From Vicia villosa (Eukaryota > Streptophyta > Magnoliopsida > Fabales > Fabaceae), in the NCBI RefSeq assembly GCF_029867415.1, contig NC_081183.1, forward strand, positions 10,774,904 through 10,838,903: 64,000 nt of DNA, in the 5' to 3' direction. Shown here piece by piece: positions 46,845-58,439 of the stretch (position 1 is its first letter; the number at the start of each line of letters is the position of its first letter). The position numbers and the translations under genes were made by a program. Under the pieces are notes generated by a model. The model was not told where the DNA came from. It did not search any database and was given only the letters and a program-made list of their open reading frames with translations.

Positions 46845-47200
46845 TTAACTTCCATTCTTTAATTCTAATCCAAAAGTTCACTTAAAGATAAAATTAATTT
46901 CTCACGAGAGAGAAATTTGAAATTTCCTCATCTTCATTTTCATCATTTGATGGCTTAATGTAATCATAATCATCAAAGTGAACACTTGCCATAAAAGCAG
47001 AGTTGGATTGTTCTTCTTCTTTATCACAAAATTCATAAGAATTATCTTATGTTGCCATAACCTTTTTTGTCCTTTAAAGATTTCTTCTTGAATTTCTCCT
47101 TTTCAAACTTTGGACATTCTTTTCTGAAATGTCTTGGTTCCTTGCTTTCATAGAACATGATTTTTGTTTATCTATATATTTTTAATTTTATTTTGACCAT
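46270..47200 (-). pseudogene. Ty1-copia remnant (gag knuckle and integrase part)
   Basis: On the minus strand a decayed gag zinc-knuckle region (YESKEPRHFRKECPKFEKEK, about 47170-47090) is followed after the (TA)n tract by integrase-like sequence (VVDDYSRCT-VKFIRQVNE, about 46440-46370). The order gag then integrase fits one minus-strand element. The Cys residues of the knuckle are partly lost and stops abound. Confidence 0.6.
46771..46842. repeat. (TA)n microsatellite
   Basis: About 72 bases, inside the copia remnant. Confidence 0.97.
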
Positions 47201-48560
47201 ATGAAAGATCTAAAATAATTATTTGGAAACCACTATTTTTTTTGGGCTAAACATTATTGAATATTTTTTTATAATCATCATATTCTTTTTCATTTTATTC
47301 TCATTTAAACTGAGATTCATTTGAAATTATCCTCTTATTTTAAGACATCAAATCATGGACTCTTACCTTCTTCCTTAGTTTATCTTCATTAAGTTAAATC
47401 TCATCATGACTCTTTAGAGAACTCATGAGTTCTTATAAATATGTTTGTTTAGAATTTTTGAAGGTGAGAAAAACAAAAGAAAAAATAGGGGAAGGGAGTT
47501 GAATTGTGTATGGTCTTAAATTTTTTTTAATGACACAATGAAAAATCACTTAATAGTTTAAAGTAAAGAAAACATGGAAGAGAAATCACATAAGAAATTA
47601 TCTTGGTTCATTTCACAACTTGAAGTTAGTCTAATTGCTCCGCACTTGAAGGGATTTTAACTAAAATCAATCATGATTACAACCATCACTAAGACTCTTT
47701 AATCCTAAGTTGTGTTGTCTTAAACCCTTATATTATGTTTGGATTGATAGAATATAACGAAGTAGAACGAAACATAACATAATAGAAAGAAGCAGACCGG
47801 AATAGAATGAAATATAGATATGACTCTACTTTTTTTTGAATATTTTATTAAAAATGTCTTATTTCATCGCATACATTTCAAATTGGATAAAACAAAAAAT
47901 AGAGGATTGGAGAAAACTGGATAAAATGGATTCCATCATGTTTCATTCCACTCGATCTATTATTTGCAAATTCAAACAATGCAATTTCAATATTTACACG
48001 CCATTCTATTTAATTACATCTCATAGCACCAATCAAAACATACTCTTAAGGACTTTGTTGCCTCGATTTCTTTGAATTATAAAAAGATGTATGCTTAAAA
48101 CAACTCAATCAGAGATGAAATTCAGTAAAACTCGAATTACAAGTGAATAACTTTTTTAAGAAATAGTCGTGATCAAAGCACCTGTGTACAACAGGACATC
48201 CCTACTCGTCATGGGAATTACAATGGAACACGCCACAAGATTACCACCATGTCATAAAGACTTTCGATATAAGGCGGTCCTCTATTCGAATCATCGACTT
48301 TGATACCACTGATGGGTCATCATTGAGGCGAAAACATTCACATTGGGTCATACACTCACTTAAAAGTCAAAGACTCGCCCAAACAAATAAGAGATACACT
48401 ACATATTCACCAAATATCTTAAAATGATATATGTATGAGTTCTCTCACTTATAAAGTGTCCAACTTTCACTATTTTAAATAATGTGAAACTCAAAACTCT
48501 TTTTGTTTTCTCAACACTCGAATCATTTAATTTTTCTAATCATTTGTCTGTTGAAAAAAA
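47201..48560. other. Probable LTR-derived sequence and a MITE-like inverted repeat
   Basis: GGGAGTTGAATTGTGTATGG near 47497 resembles a copia LTR boundary. At 48300-48325 the minus strand reads CCATCAGTGGTATCAAAG, a possible LTR end plus primer-binding site. At 47734 and 48042, TATGTTTGGATTGATAG and TATGTTTTGATTGGTGC face each other like MITE ends. All of this is tentative. Confidence 0.35.
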
Positions 48561-49540
48561 ATGGTTGAAAATTGTAATATCTTGTCTTCATTGTATGAAG
48601 TTTAGTACTTTTAATCGATTATGTGATAAATGGAAAAATGTTATTCCTCAACAATAACATATTATTCTTTATTTGAACACAAGTGGTCAATTTAAAAGCA
48701 GTGAAACATATGACCATATTTGACTTGAGATCTAGGTAATCAACTTGTTTGACTTTTGCACATACAATAATTTTTGTCTAGTATAGATGCACATATCTAT
48801 TCTTATTTCTTCCTCTAGATGATCATAATTTTTTTTACATATACAAACAAACACTTTTAACATTTAAGTATCAATTGTTTTTAATTATAAACTAATGTGA
48901 CCATGAAATTACTTCCATTGCATCTCTTCAATTCAATTATGATAGTTGAACTAGATCTATTTTTTCTGTAATCATCAATGAAACATAGTTAACAAGATAT
49001 AACAAACCCTAAAAATTCTTACACCACTGCATAAAATATAGTATACAGTATAAACAAGATTTGCAGCACACGTGAGAGTGTAGAGTACGTTGCCGACACC
49101 AAAATCTTTGAAAACAGAGAGTGGCAGGGACGAGCCCCCCTCATGGCTCTACTTGCCTTCTTTCTCTTCCACATAAACCGAATATATGTCACAGTTCACT
49201 ATCTATTCTAGTGTCTAAAAGCCATTATACTCCATACCATTGCATTAAAGTTTTCTACTCTACTAACTTGTGAAAATCATTGCTTCACGTTGCCACCAAC
49301 TTATTCTATTGTATAATTATGTACGACATATATACATATAGATAGATATTACCAATAATATTTTGCAAATATATATCAAACAAATAACTAAAAGGATAAT
49401 AATAACCTTCATCCAATAATATTTATTTAATTGAAGAATATTTGACTGATATTTATTATCTAATTCTTATGTTTATAGATATTACTCTTTTAAATTTATT
49501 AATCGTTTTGTGTTAAAAAATAAAGAATTGAATTGGAATA
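48561..49540. other. No recognisable gene
   Basis: AT-rich non-coding sequence. Confidence 0.5.
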
Positions 49541-49690
49541 CACTGACAATAGAAAGAAATTTTACAACGTCAGTAAATCACAACCGTTAATTTGTTGGAA
49601 GTATTGACTTTTATTTTAATTTTTTTAAAGTAATATAATAGAGTGGTTATGATGCATTGATAATGTAAAAAAATTTACACTAACCGTACA
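49541..49690. mobile_element. Probable MITE with inverted ends
   Basis: ACACTGACAAT...CAGTAAATCACAACC at the left and the inverted GGTTATGATGCATTGATAAT...AATTTACAC at the right form about 45-bp imperfect inverted repeats. A similar element lies at 58211-58372. Confidence 0.45.
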
Positions 49691-49781
49691 TAGCAATTAA
49701 ACCCAAAAACAAATCATTGTATAAGTAAGAATTTTTTATTTTTTTTATTTTTTGCATTTTTAGAGGATTTTAGGGAGGAGA

Positions 49782-49786
<5 letters not shown>

Positions 49787-49857
<71 letters not shown>
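49787..49857. repeat. (TA)n microsatellite
   Basis: About 71 bases, directly in front of the LINE fragment. Confidence 0.97.
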
Positions 49858-49859
<2 letters not shown>

Positions 49860-50792
49860 CGCACTTGTTTGATCGTGCAACCAACAAATTATGTGTGGTG
49901 AATGACATCATTAATTCAAACAATGGTGACATTTGGTGGAATTGGGATGCCATCTTTGGAGTTGATGTTTTGATCCATTTGGTCCCGAATGCCACATTTA
50001 CCGACATGGCCGCAACGGGCATGGCAATCGGGGAAGATCTTAAGGCTTTATGTGAGCTCCTTCAAGGAGTAGAGTTGGACATATCGACAAAGGATGAATT
50101 TCATTGGAATCTCACATCTAATGGGGATTTCACGGTGTCTAGTGTCTCGCAAATGGTGTCTAGTGCAAAAGAGATAGCTTGGACAACCTCCACCATCAAG
50201 TTGTTAGACGTTATTTGGAAGACAATCATTCCGGCAAAAATCAAGATTTTTTCTTGGAGATTCTTCATCAATAGACTTCCGCTAAAAGATATTCTTGTTA
50301 ATAGAGGTGTGTCTATCTTAGCTTCCATTGATTGTCCTTTTTGTTCTAATTTTCCGGAATCGTTGGATCACCTTTTTTATCAATGCCAAGTAACAAAGAA
50401 GGTTTGGAATATAATTTATTTGTGGTTGGGCAAGGATGCCAATTTATCTCATGAGGATTTCAAGAGCTTCGGGATGATCTAAGAAAAGGTGAAAAACAAC
50501 AAAATTAAAGCGATTCTAAACTCTATATGGATAGCTTTAATTTGGTGCATTTGGAACATGAGAAACACAATCATTTTTGATAGTGGTCTTTTTAGCCATG
50601 AGGAGGTGATTTCAAATATTATGTTTTTTTCTTAGAGATGAGTTAGTAATAGGGAACCCTCGCGAAGGATCAATTTTTATGATTGGTACAAACTTCCTTT
50701 ACATTGTATCAATTATTCTTAATGTATTTTTGATGTAAGGGTTGCACCCCTAGTGCGATAACTTATATTCAATTGCTTATTAAAAAAAATAC
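49858..50792 (+). mobile_element. LINE, 5'-truncated, with A-rich tail
   Basis: It carries the C-terminal end of a LINE ORF2 and a 3' tail (AACTTATATTCAATTGCTTA then A8). The 5' part is absent, as is usual for truncated L1-type insertions. No clear target duplication because the 5' side is a (TA)n tract. Confidence 0.8.
49865..50482 (+). pseudogene. LINE ORF2 C-terminal zinc-binding region (zf-RVT)
   Basis: The open frame encodes the region after RT: FHWNLTSNGDFTVSSVSQM, then LDVIWKTIIPAKIKIFSWRF, FINRLPLKDILVNRGV and CPFCSNFPESLDHLFYQC. The pattern W..I.P.KIK.F.WR...RLP....L..R, followed by CPxC...E...HLF..C, is the zf-RVT domain of plant LINEs. After a stop at 50482 more C-terminal sequence continues (ALIWCIWNMRNTIIFD). 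The RT itself is missing, so it is inactive. Confidence 0.85.
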
Positions 50793-51239
50793 ATTAGCAT
50801 ATAATAATATCTATTTATTTAAAAAAAAATTAATACATATCTATACACCTTTTAAAAAATTGACACTATACCTTAAAATATCTATTTTTGTACATGCTTT
50901 TTAAAATTATTTTGGATGATATATGAGGTTAAGAAACTTAATCATGTGTGACATCGGTGAACTAGAAGCTTCAATGTTGCATATTCCAATTTGAATAGTC
51001 AAAACCGAAGGAACCAAATAATTGAGTTGAAGGAGCTTCGATGTTGGATAAAATTCATCCACGTATAATACACTATTGTAGTAAAACCAAAGAATATTGA
51101 AATAATAAAATAAAGGGATAAGGGTGTTTTACCTTTAAATGCAGTTTTAGAAAAAGCCACAATTTTAAAGTTGCGTTCATTTGATGGTGTGAGAGAATGC
51201 GTGAGAAAAAAATATTTTTATATGATAGTTAAATGACGA
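50793..51239. other. No recognisable gene
   Basis: AT-rich non-coding sequence. Confidence 0.5.
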
Positions 51240-52120
51240 TAAAAAAAATTTAAATATCCATGTTTAAATAAAAAATACAAGAAAAATCAATTTTTCAAAA
51301 AATTTATCAAAATGTCTAGATTTGACAGACTCTCTGGGGCATGCGCCAAATCATTTGGCGCATTGGAATAAAGTTTAAGAGAACAAGCCATATGAAATGG
51401 CGCAAAGATGTATGGGAAATAGGCAAGCCAAACCATTTGGCGCATACATGTTGTTGTTTACAAATATGAGCCATTTCAAATGGCTCATATGTGTTGGGTT
51501 TTTTTTTTTTTAAAAAAAAAATACCTCATTATATTTCGATCTATTTCGCGCAAAGTTTTTGATTCCGATCTTCGATTTTCAAATAATTGTTCGATATTAT
51601 GATTTTGTAAAAGTGTAATTAATCCTAATAATGTTATTGAATATTTGTGTTGTCGATATCCTGAGTTCATTGATTAAAAATAAGTTTAAAAATATGTTAC
51701 AAAGTCACAACACGAATATTCAATAACATTATTAGGGTTAATTACACTTTTAAAAAATCAGGATATCGGACAATTATTCGAAAATCGAAGACCGGAATAA
51801 AAACTTTGCGCAAAATGGATCGAAATGGGGTATTTTTTTTATAAATAAAAGACCCTAACACATATGAGTCATTTGAAATGGCTCATATATGTAAACAACA
51901 ACATGTATGCGCCAAATGGTTTGGCTCACCTATTTCCCATACATCTTTGCGCCATTTCATATGACTATTTCTCCAAAAATTTGTTCTAATGCGCCAAATG
52001 GTTTGGCGCATGCTCCAGGGGGGTCTGCCAAACCTAGACACTTTGGTAAGTTTTTTGAAAAACTGGTTTTTTTTTTATATTATTTTTTAAACATGAATAT
52101 TTAAAATTTTTTTCTTGAAT
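51240..52120. mobile_element. Large fold-back element with about 410-bp arms
   Basis: Arms at about 51240-51652 and 51706-52120 are inverted copies around a spacer of about 53 bp. Paired landmarks are AAATATCCATGTTTAAA / its inverse near 52095, GGGGCATGCGCCAAAT, ATGAGCCATTTCAAATGGCT and TAATGTTATTGAATATT. It has no ORF. A target duplication was not established. The arms carry repeated TTTGGCGC / GCGCCAAA motifs. Confidence 0.85.
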
Positions 52121-52177
52121 GACTGGTAAAAGATTTGTATATTAAATAGTTAAATTTAATGGTGGAATTAATAGATA

Positions 52178-52426
52178 CTCACTCCATCTTATAAAAGTGT
52201 TTTTTTTTTTTTTTCATCTCTCAAAAATAAATATCCTTTTAGAATACTAATATAACACTTCTTATTTATTAACTTTCACGTTTTTCAACAACTTCACTAA
52301 CTATAATAAATAAGAATATTTTAATAAATAATTTTAATTTTATTATTAAAATTAATACATCTATTTATTTTCTTAAGAACCACGCAGAGCTCAAATAAAA
52401 TATTTATTATGAGACAGATGAAATAG
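52178..52426. mobile_element. Probable Stowaway-like MITE
   Basis: Left end CTCACTCCATCTTATAA and the inverted right end CTATTTCATCTGTCTCATAA face each other, each flanked by TA. About 249 bp, no coding. Confidence 0.5.
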
Positions 52427-53039
52427 TAGACAACAAATGTTTAAGAATACATGAATATAAAAGTTAGAGTATAAAAAGTAAACAATTGTCACTGTAAAAA
52501 TATATTAAGTAACAACAAAATATAAAACTGACCCAAACATATGGGTATTTGCCCAGCCAAACCATCCTATAGCTTCTCAAAGAGAAGAAGACAATGAAGA
52601 ATAAAATCTATTATATATAATAAAAAATTGTTAGATCTCAGTCTCTAGGAAACACCATAAAAAAATATTGAAAATATCAAGAACATTCTGAAAAAGAGCA
52701 ATTAAAGACTTTCAAATTACTATTGACCTTGGTAGAGAATAGGGTTAGCAAACCTATGAGAGAGAACACATGAGGTGGTTGGAGACCAAACATTAGAACC
52801 ATTTCCAAACACAAAAATGCCTTATCTCCATCTCATCTACTAAAATAGAGGTACAGGTAAAGACAATGGTTCTGAGATTTTTAGAGACTGGACTACTGAG
52901 TGACAAATCATAAAAATGCCACCTTTAATTCTAAATACCTCACCTAAGAAAAATAAAAAACTTAGAAAAAGATGAGAGATTGTGTTGGTGATTTTAGTAT
53001 CATCAATGTATTTTGGTAGTAATGTGATTTACTATAGGC
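52427..53039. other. No recognisable gene
   Basis: Non-coding; no repeat structure noticed. Confidence 0.45.
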
Positions 53040-53469
53040 CAATGCAATTATGCGTTAAGTTTGAAACGAGTTAGGGTAGTGCGGAGTGCACGCTCGTCGA
53101 GCCAAACGTGTAATTGAATACGAATAATAGAAACGGGGTTCCAAGGGGCGTAGCCCCTGGCGGGGTGCGGGACAACGCCCCGTCGGGGTCCAAGGGGCAG
53201 AGCCCCTGGCGGGGTGCGAGGCAGCGCCCTGTTCGAAAAATTTGTTTAAATAGTTGTACCCTTTCCCAACAGACATGACCGTTTTTTTCCGAAAAGGTGA
53301 GTCTGTTCGTTTTCTGTTATTGGTCTCCTATATAAGGAGTCATTTGGCCTCGATTTTGGGGACGAAATCATACTTCCTCTATACATTCTTATCTGTTCTC
53401 TATTGTCAGAAAACAGATTGCTCTTCGAGAATTATCCCCGGAAAGAAAATTGACAAATTACCATAACAA
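53040..53469 (+). other. LTR-like segment with a GC-rich duplicated hairpin
   Basis: A 48-bp GC-rich unit is present twice in a row (53136-53232: GGGGTTCCAAGGGGCGTAGC then CCCTGGCGGGGTGCGGG, and a second copy starting GGGGTCCAAGGGGCAGAGC). Downstream are TATATAAGGAG (TATA-box-like, 53330) and a pyrimidine-rich stretch. This GC pattern is frequent in plant LTRs, but no second LTR or terminal TG..CA pair could be set. Confidence 0.4.
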
Positions 53470-54100
53470 TCTAAAGATCTTATATCACAAGGAACCTAAC
53501 AACTCACAATTTACAAATAGGTGAGAACTAACTTAATAAGACACACCGCACCCTTAGGATCAACAATAACCTTCCGCTATAAAAGATTTATCCTAGTGAA
53601 AATCTTATCCTACAGGAGCTACCAAAAGAACACAACAATATTAGAAGTCCAACTGATCAAACAAGAGGTAGAATCACGTCCACTCTATTAATTAAGGAGG
53701 TAGAGGGAAGTTTCAAATCTTGAAATGCAAATTACACTAAGACAACCAAAAACACACCAACACTAGCACGTATCCAACACCACCGATCATGATCCTGAAA
53801 GGGAAGCACATAATGAATAAGAAGGAATAAATTATTGATAGTTTTCTGTTCATAAATAAAAAGAGACCTCCTTCACCTAATATCTCACGTAACAACCCAA
53901 GCCTCATCCTCAACAATAGTCGTATCGAGTCGATTAGAGATATTATAAAGCTTATAAAATCTAACACTAAGCGGGATAAAGTAGGCCCAAGGATCATTCC
54001 AAAAATAGGTGAAGAGACCATTGTCCCCTTTCATCCTAAGATCATTGACATTATAGTCTACAGAATAAAAAACTTTAAAATCCAAAAGAGACAATTTTTT
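53470..54100 (-). pseudogene. LINE ORF2 fragment between RT and zf-RVT
   Basis: The minus strand reads KGDNGLFTYFWNDPWAYFIP, LSVRFYKLYNISNRLDTT, and then in other frames VVFFWRLL and KIFTRINLL-RKVIVDPKGAV. The G...FW.DPW....PL..RF.RLY pattern followed by FxWRLL...L..R is typical of plant LINEs. Several frameshifts and stops. RT core absent. Confidence 0.62.
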
Positions 54101-55789
54101 TCACCAAATGCAAGCACTATAAGAAAATTGACATATAAGTTGGTAAAGGATACAAAATTGTTCTTTTAATTTAAAATACCTATTCGAACGACACTTATAC
54201 TTTGTTCTTTTAAATTTGCTATACAAAAAACTATGTCACAATAGTCTATTGCATTGATTTTCTATTCATTGCATAAAATGCTTGTGTTATACCAAATCAA
54301 AATCAAGGTGAAAAGGTAAATTGATTGAATAATATATAAAACTTACCGAAAATGATTCATTGAAAAAAATGTAAGCGGTAATGTGTAAACTCTTTGCGAA
54401 TGTGATCTAATAAAAGATGGACCTCATGGTGTTGTTTACGAGGAGCAGGTGTTAGACGTGGAGTGATGGTGACATTAGGAGTCAAGGGAGATGGTGTGAC
54501 TGTGGTGACAAATTAAGAATATGGGGGTTGTGAGAAACTTGTTATAGAAATCGAGGAAGAAGAAAGGTTTTAGAAGAGTTTTGCACAATAAATTCACAAT
54601 TAAGGGTTAGGGTTTGTGTTATTTCACTCTTTTTATTTGACGATATAGAAAAGCATATGAACAAAAACTAGGGGAGCATCCTACGAGGAAAAATGAGAGT
54701 AAAAAATTCACTAATTTTTTCATATAAATTTTCACTCGATAACAAATTTACACGTTTGACACCTATACCGGTGCTCAATTAAATTTTCAAATGTATATCC
54801 TATATATGCCTATGATTTTATTGATCGTCAGTATAAGAAACCGTTTATATATGAAAAAATTTTTATAGTGAAGATAGTTGAAAAGAGTAGGATATATTCC
54901 CCTAAAAAGAAAAAATTCACAAAAACTCGATATCTCCTTTTTATAATGTTCAAGTTTAAAATATATGTGGACGAGAACATAGACATGCGTAGTTAAAAAT
55001 TGTTCATAAACTTTATCTCTTTAGATACTATAATTTTAATTTAAAATTAAATTAAGATTAGTTTATATTTTATATTTTTGGATTAAATAATATTTTATTT
55101 AAATTTTAAATTACAACTAATTCAAATTTAGTTCGAATTATATTTGAAATTAGAATTAAATTCAAATATTTAATTAAGTAAAAAAGGATAAAAAATTAGA
55201 ACAATTTTTTCAAATAAAATAAAAAACAAAAACAAATAGTTTCTCTAACTTAAATAAAACAAATAGTTTATTTAAAATCTTTTTTAGAAAAATTAAATCT
55301 GAATATTTAAATAAATAAAATTTATAAACAAATTTGAGTATAATGTTAGACTAAGTTAGACTTTAATAACGTTAAGTCTTATAGACTTTGTGGGACTGCA
55401 TGAACTATTTCTACTCGTTAGTTTAATCAATAGATTATTTGATAAAAATAATTGATATGTAAAAACCCTTAAACTCAAGGTATATTTTGAATTTTCTTTT
55501 TTATCAAAATTATTTACGGATTTGAACATAATATAATTCAGAACACATATACTATTTAGAAAAACATTTGGAATAATTAACAATGCCATCAGTGTCTTCT
55601 TCTCTTTGTTCTAGTTTTATTGGTTTCTTTTATTTGTCTCACAGTATAAAAAGCATGCGAGTGTATAGTATGCCAAACTAATAATGATTATCAACATGAG
55701 TTGCAATCAAAATTCTAACGGCTCTAAACATATAGACTTTTCTATCAGCTATAGTATATAAGAGATACCTCTACGGAGAAATGTTCATT
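54101..55789. other. No recognisable gene
   Basis: AT-rich; no coding supported. Confidence 0.5.
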
Positions 55790-56120
55790 GGTAATATTTT
55801 TCATTAGCCATCATAAGTATATAATTAACCAATGAGAATTGATATATTTACACCAAAATTAACATCTACACCGTATTTTTTAGGGGTGGCAAAATGAATT
55901 GATTGGATGGATATGAATTGGATATGGTTAATGATGGACCAAACCAATCCATTAATCCATTACCAATCCACTAAACTCCCTTAATAAAAATCCAAACCAA
56001 TTCATCCATTAAAGAATAAAATCTATCAAATCCATCCATTAACATATTTATAATGGATGGATATCCATTCATCCAAAAAATAACTAAAATATTCTTAATT
56101 TTTTTTTAAATATCATAAAA

Positions 56121-56280
56121 CCCGAGAGGGTTGGTCTAGCGGTAGAAATTGGGCCTCAAGGACGTGCTTCCCTTAAGGTACTGAGTTCGAAGGAGCCCGA
56201 AGCCAACTTTCGGAGGCTACGTGGGGGAGCTTAAAAAACTCCTCTCGGGTGGATTAGATACCACTATATTAAAAAAAATA
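56121..56280 (+). mobile_element. tRNA-derived SINE
   Basis: Pol III A-box TGGTCTAGCGG (56132-56142) and B-box GAGTTCGAAGG (56183-56193) are correctly ordered, and the body ends GGTGGATTAGATACC followed by an A-rich tail. The 5' CCCGAGAGGG is complementary to CCTCTCGGG near the 3' end, so the RNA could close on itself. It has no protein and depends on LINE enzymes. Confidence 0.78.
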
Positions 56281-56284
56281 ATTA

Positions 56285-56548
56285 CTCGACTTTTCCGAAA
56301 AAAACTCGGCTTTTTTCGTTTTCCAGGAAAAAAACTCGACTTTTCATTTTAAAATCTCGATTTTTTTCGTTTTTCTGAAAAAAAAAACTCGACTGTTTTC
56401 GTAAAAAACTCGATTTTTTCGTTTTTCTGAAAAAAACTCGAATTTCGTTTTTCCAAAAAAAACTCAATTTTTTTTGTTTTTCCGAAAAAACTCGTCTTTT
56501 TTGTTTTTCTAAAAAAACTCGATTTTTTCGAAAAAAACTTGACTTTTG
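56285..56548. repeat. Minisatellite of ACTCGACTTTTTTCG-type units
   Basis: About ten irregular units of 20-35 bp: ACTCGATTTTTTCGTTTTTC with GAAAAAA spacers. Confidence 0.85.
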
Positions 56549-57000
56549 TATTTTCTAATTTTATTGTTTTTTAAAAAAACTATTTTTATTATTTTTTTAA
56601 AAAAATTTAATGGATTTAAAGTATACAAAAAAAAACAATCCATTGGATTACCAAAATGTGTTGGATGGATTGAATCCATTCATGTATATAAGTGGATGGA
56701 TTTAATCCATCCATTAACTTATTTTTTATGTGGTGGATCGATTGAATGGACTTTTTAGTGAATGTATTAGATGAATTTTGACTTAATGGATCCAATTGTT
56801 CAGATATTTTCATCCTATACCTTCTATTTTTTGATTTATTTATTATTTTTATGAAAATTAGAATTTGTGTTGCAGTCAAAATGAAACTGAAGAACTACGG
56901 TGTAAATATACGGTGTAATAATTTTGATGTCATTATACCAATCCTCTTAGCCAATTAATAGTGTTTCATTGGTAATTAGGACCCTTTGTGTTTGTAAAGT

Positions 57001-57589
57001 TTCTAGCAGAGTAACGCATCGGCTAGTGAAAATGGAAGGCGAGTAGTTAAATAGAAATTTTAATAGAAAATACATGAAGAAATACCATTCTACTACTTGG
57101 GGAAACCATTGAAGAGGGAATAAAAAATTTCACAGATATATTTAAATAGTAATAGCCACAAAGTTGCCTACCTTGTCTATTAGAAAAAGAGAATACTAAA
57201 GAACCTAAGAGGCCGGGTCTTGAATACTCTCTTTGTCAATTTCAATAATTCTTATCAAGTTGGGGGAGAAAAATATGATACAACATCACAAATCTTGATT
57301 AAGCAAAAAAAATCGAGATTTTTACTAGCATTTTATAAATATTTACTAGCTACAACTAATAATTATGACTTAAGACAATACATTATATTAGTTGTGTTGT
57401 AAATTATGATAATATTCAATTTCAATCAACAATTTAATATGTGAGGCAAATAATAATAACAACCAAAATAAATGTTCTTCAGTAATAATAATCAATAAAT
57501 AGAAATTATAACACAATAAAACGAAGAAAAAAAAAACGGAAGGTTTACTTACTCAGTTCAATTAAATGTCTCTTTAGTAATATAGAAGA
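57001..57589. other. No recognisable gene
   Basis: Non-coding, AT-rich. Confidence 0.45.
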
Positions 57590-58090
57590 GTAAGGGAAAA
57601 AAAGGATGTCCTTGCCTCACTCCTCTGGAGCAAGAAAAAAATCGTGTATCTTTTCCATTTATCATTATTGATAATTTGGCTGAGTATAGAATGATATGTA
57701 TTAAATCACAATTTTTTTTTTATCAGAATCAAATTGAACTAAAACTTTAATGAGATATTGTCTCTTTAAAGTATCAAAGGCTTTTCTGATATTTATATTC
57801 AAAGTCATACAACATATTCAAATGCTTTCTTGTCCAACATATTAATTATTTTTGAAGTAATTTCAATGCACTCATAAATATATATGTCCCTAATGAAGTA
57901 TTTTTGGTATTCTGAAATAATTTTAAGAGGTAAGATGACCAACTTGTCTACAATAATCTTAGTGATGATTTTGATTTGAAAATTTGCAAGTGCAAAATGT
58001 ATATACTTCTCTATACTATTTGTTTCATATAGTTTAGATATCAAAACCACATTGATTAAATTGAAATTAGAAATGATTCAACCTTATTTA
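57590..58090 (-). pseudogene. LINE reverse transcriptase fragment
   Basis: The minus strand reads FALANFQIKIITKIIVDKL, ILPLKIISEYQKYFI, CIEITSKIINMLDKKAFE, then in other frames KAFDTLK and AKLSIMINGKDTRFF followed by RGVRQG. These correspond to the conserved L1-type RT blocks (ANFKFKIITKI, ISEEQKGFI, KAFDTL, RGVRQGDPLSP). The YxDD active site lies outside the fragment. Confidence 0.75.
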
Positions 58091-58210
58091 AAGAAGTGAT
58101 TAACTTAATTGATCACACCAATCCCTGCTATATCCCAATAAACTTTATTATTTTATATATTTTTCATATATAACTTCATTCTTTAATATATTATAAAAAG
58201 ATTAAAGATA

Positions 58211-58372
58211 ATGCGTTAACCGTGTAAAATAGTTTTATATGTTCATCCAATCCAATAGAGATTTTTCATTCAGCCATGTCATACAACTAACTTAAAAATA
58301 TTAGTGTGATTTGACAGAATTCATAATGATGGTTGATTGACAATGTAAAATTATTTTACATTGTAAGTGCAT
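58211..58372. mobile_element. Probable MITE
   Basis: ATGCGTTAACCGTGTAAAAT and the inverted ATGCACTTACAATGTAAAAT are about 50-bp imperfect inverted ends. Same type as 49541-49690. Confidence 0.5.
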
Positions 58373-58439
58373 ATCTTTTTTTCTCTATTATAAAAAAAAT
58401 TATGAATTATAAATTATAAACTTCATTCTTTTTCTCTAT

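Larger units (their letters stand above)
55790..57000. mobile_element. Nested MITE-like structure
   Basis: The outer sequences ACCAATGA...TTTACACC...CTACACCGTA (55845-55875) and the inverse TACGGTGTAAATATACGGTG...TTTCATTGGT (56897-56980) face each other. Between them, from AGGGGTGGCAAAATG at 55882, lies a segment rich in ATCCATT / AATGGAT repeats ending near 56815, which looks like a hAT-type MITE start. An 8-bp TATTTTTT on both sides could be its duplication but is low-complexity. Confidence 0.35.

Noticed and set aside
53055..53276. Minus-strand 73-codon Pro/Arg-rich ORF
   Set aside because: Arises from the GC-rich duplicated LTR-like unit; no family resemblance.
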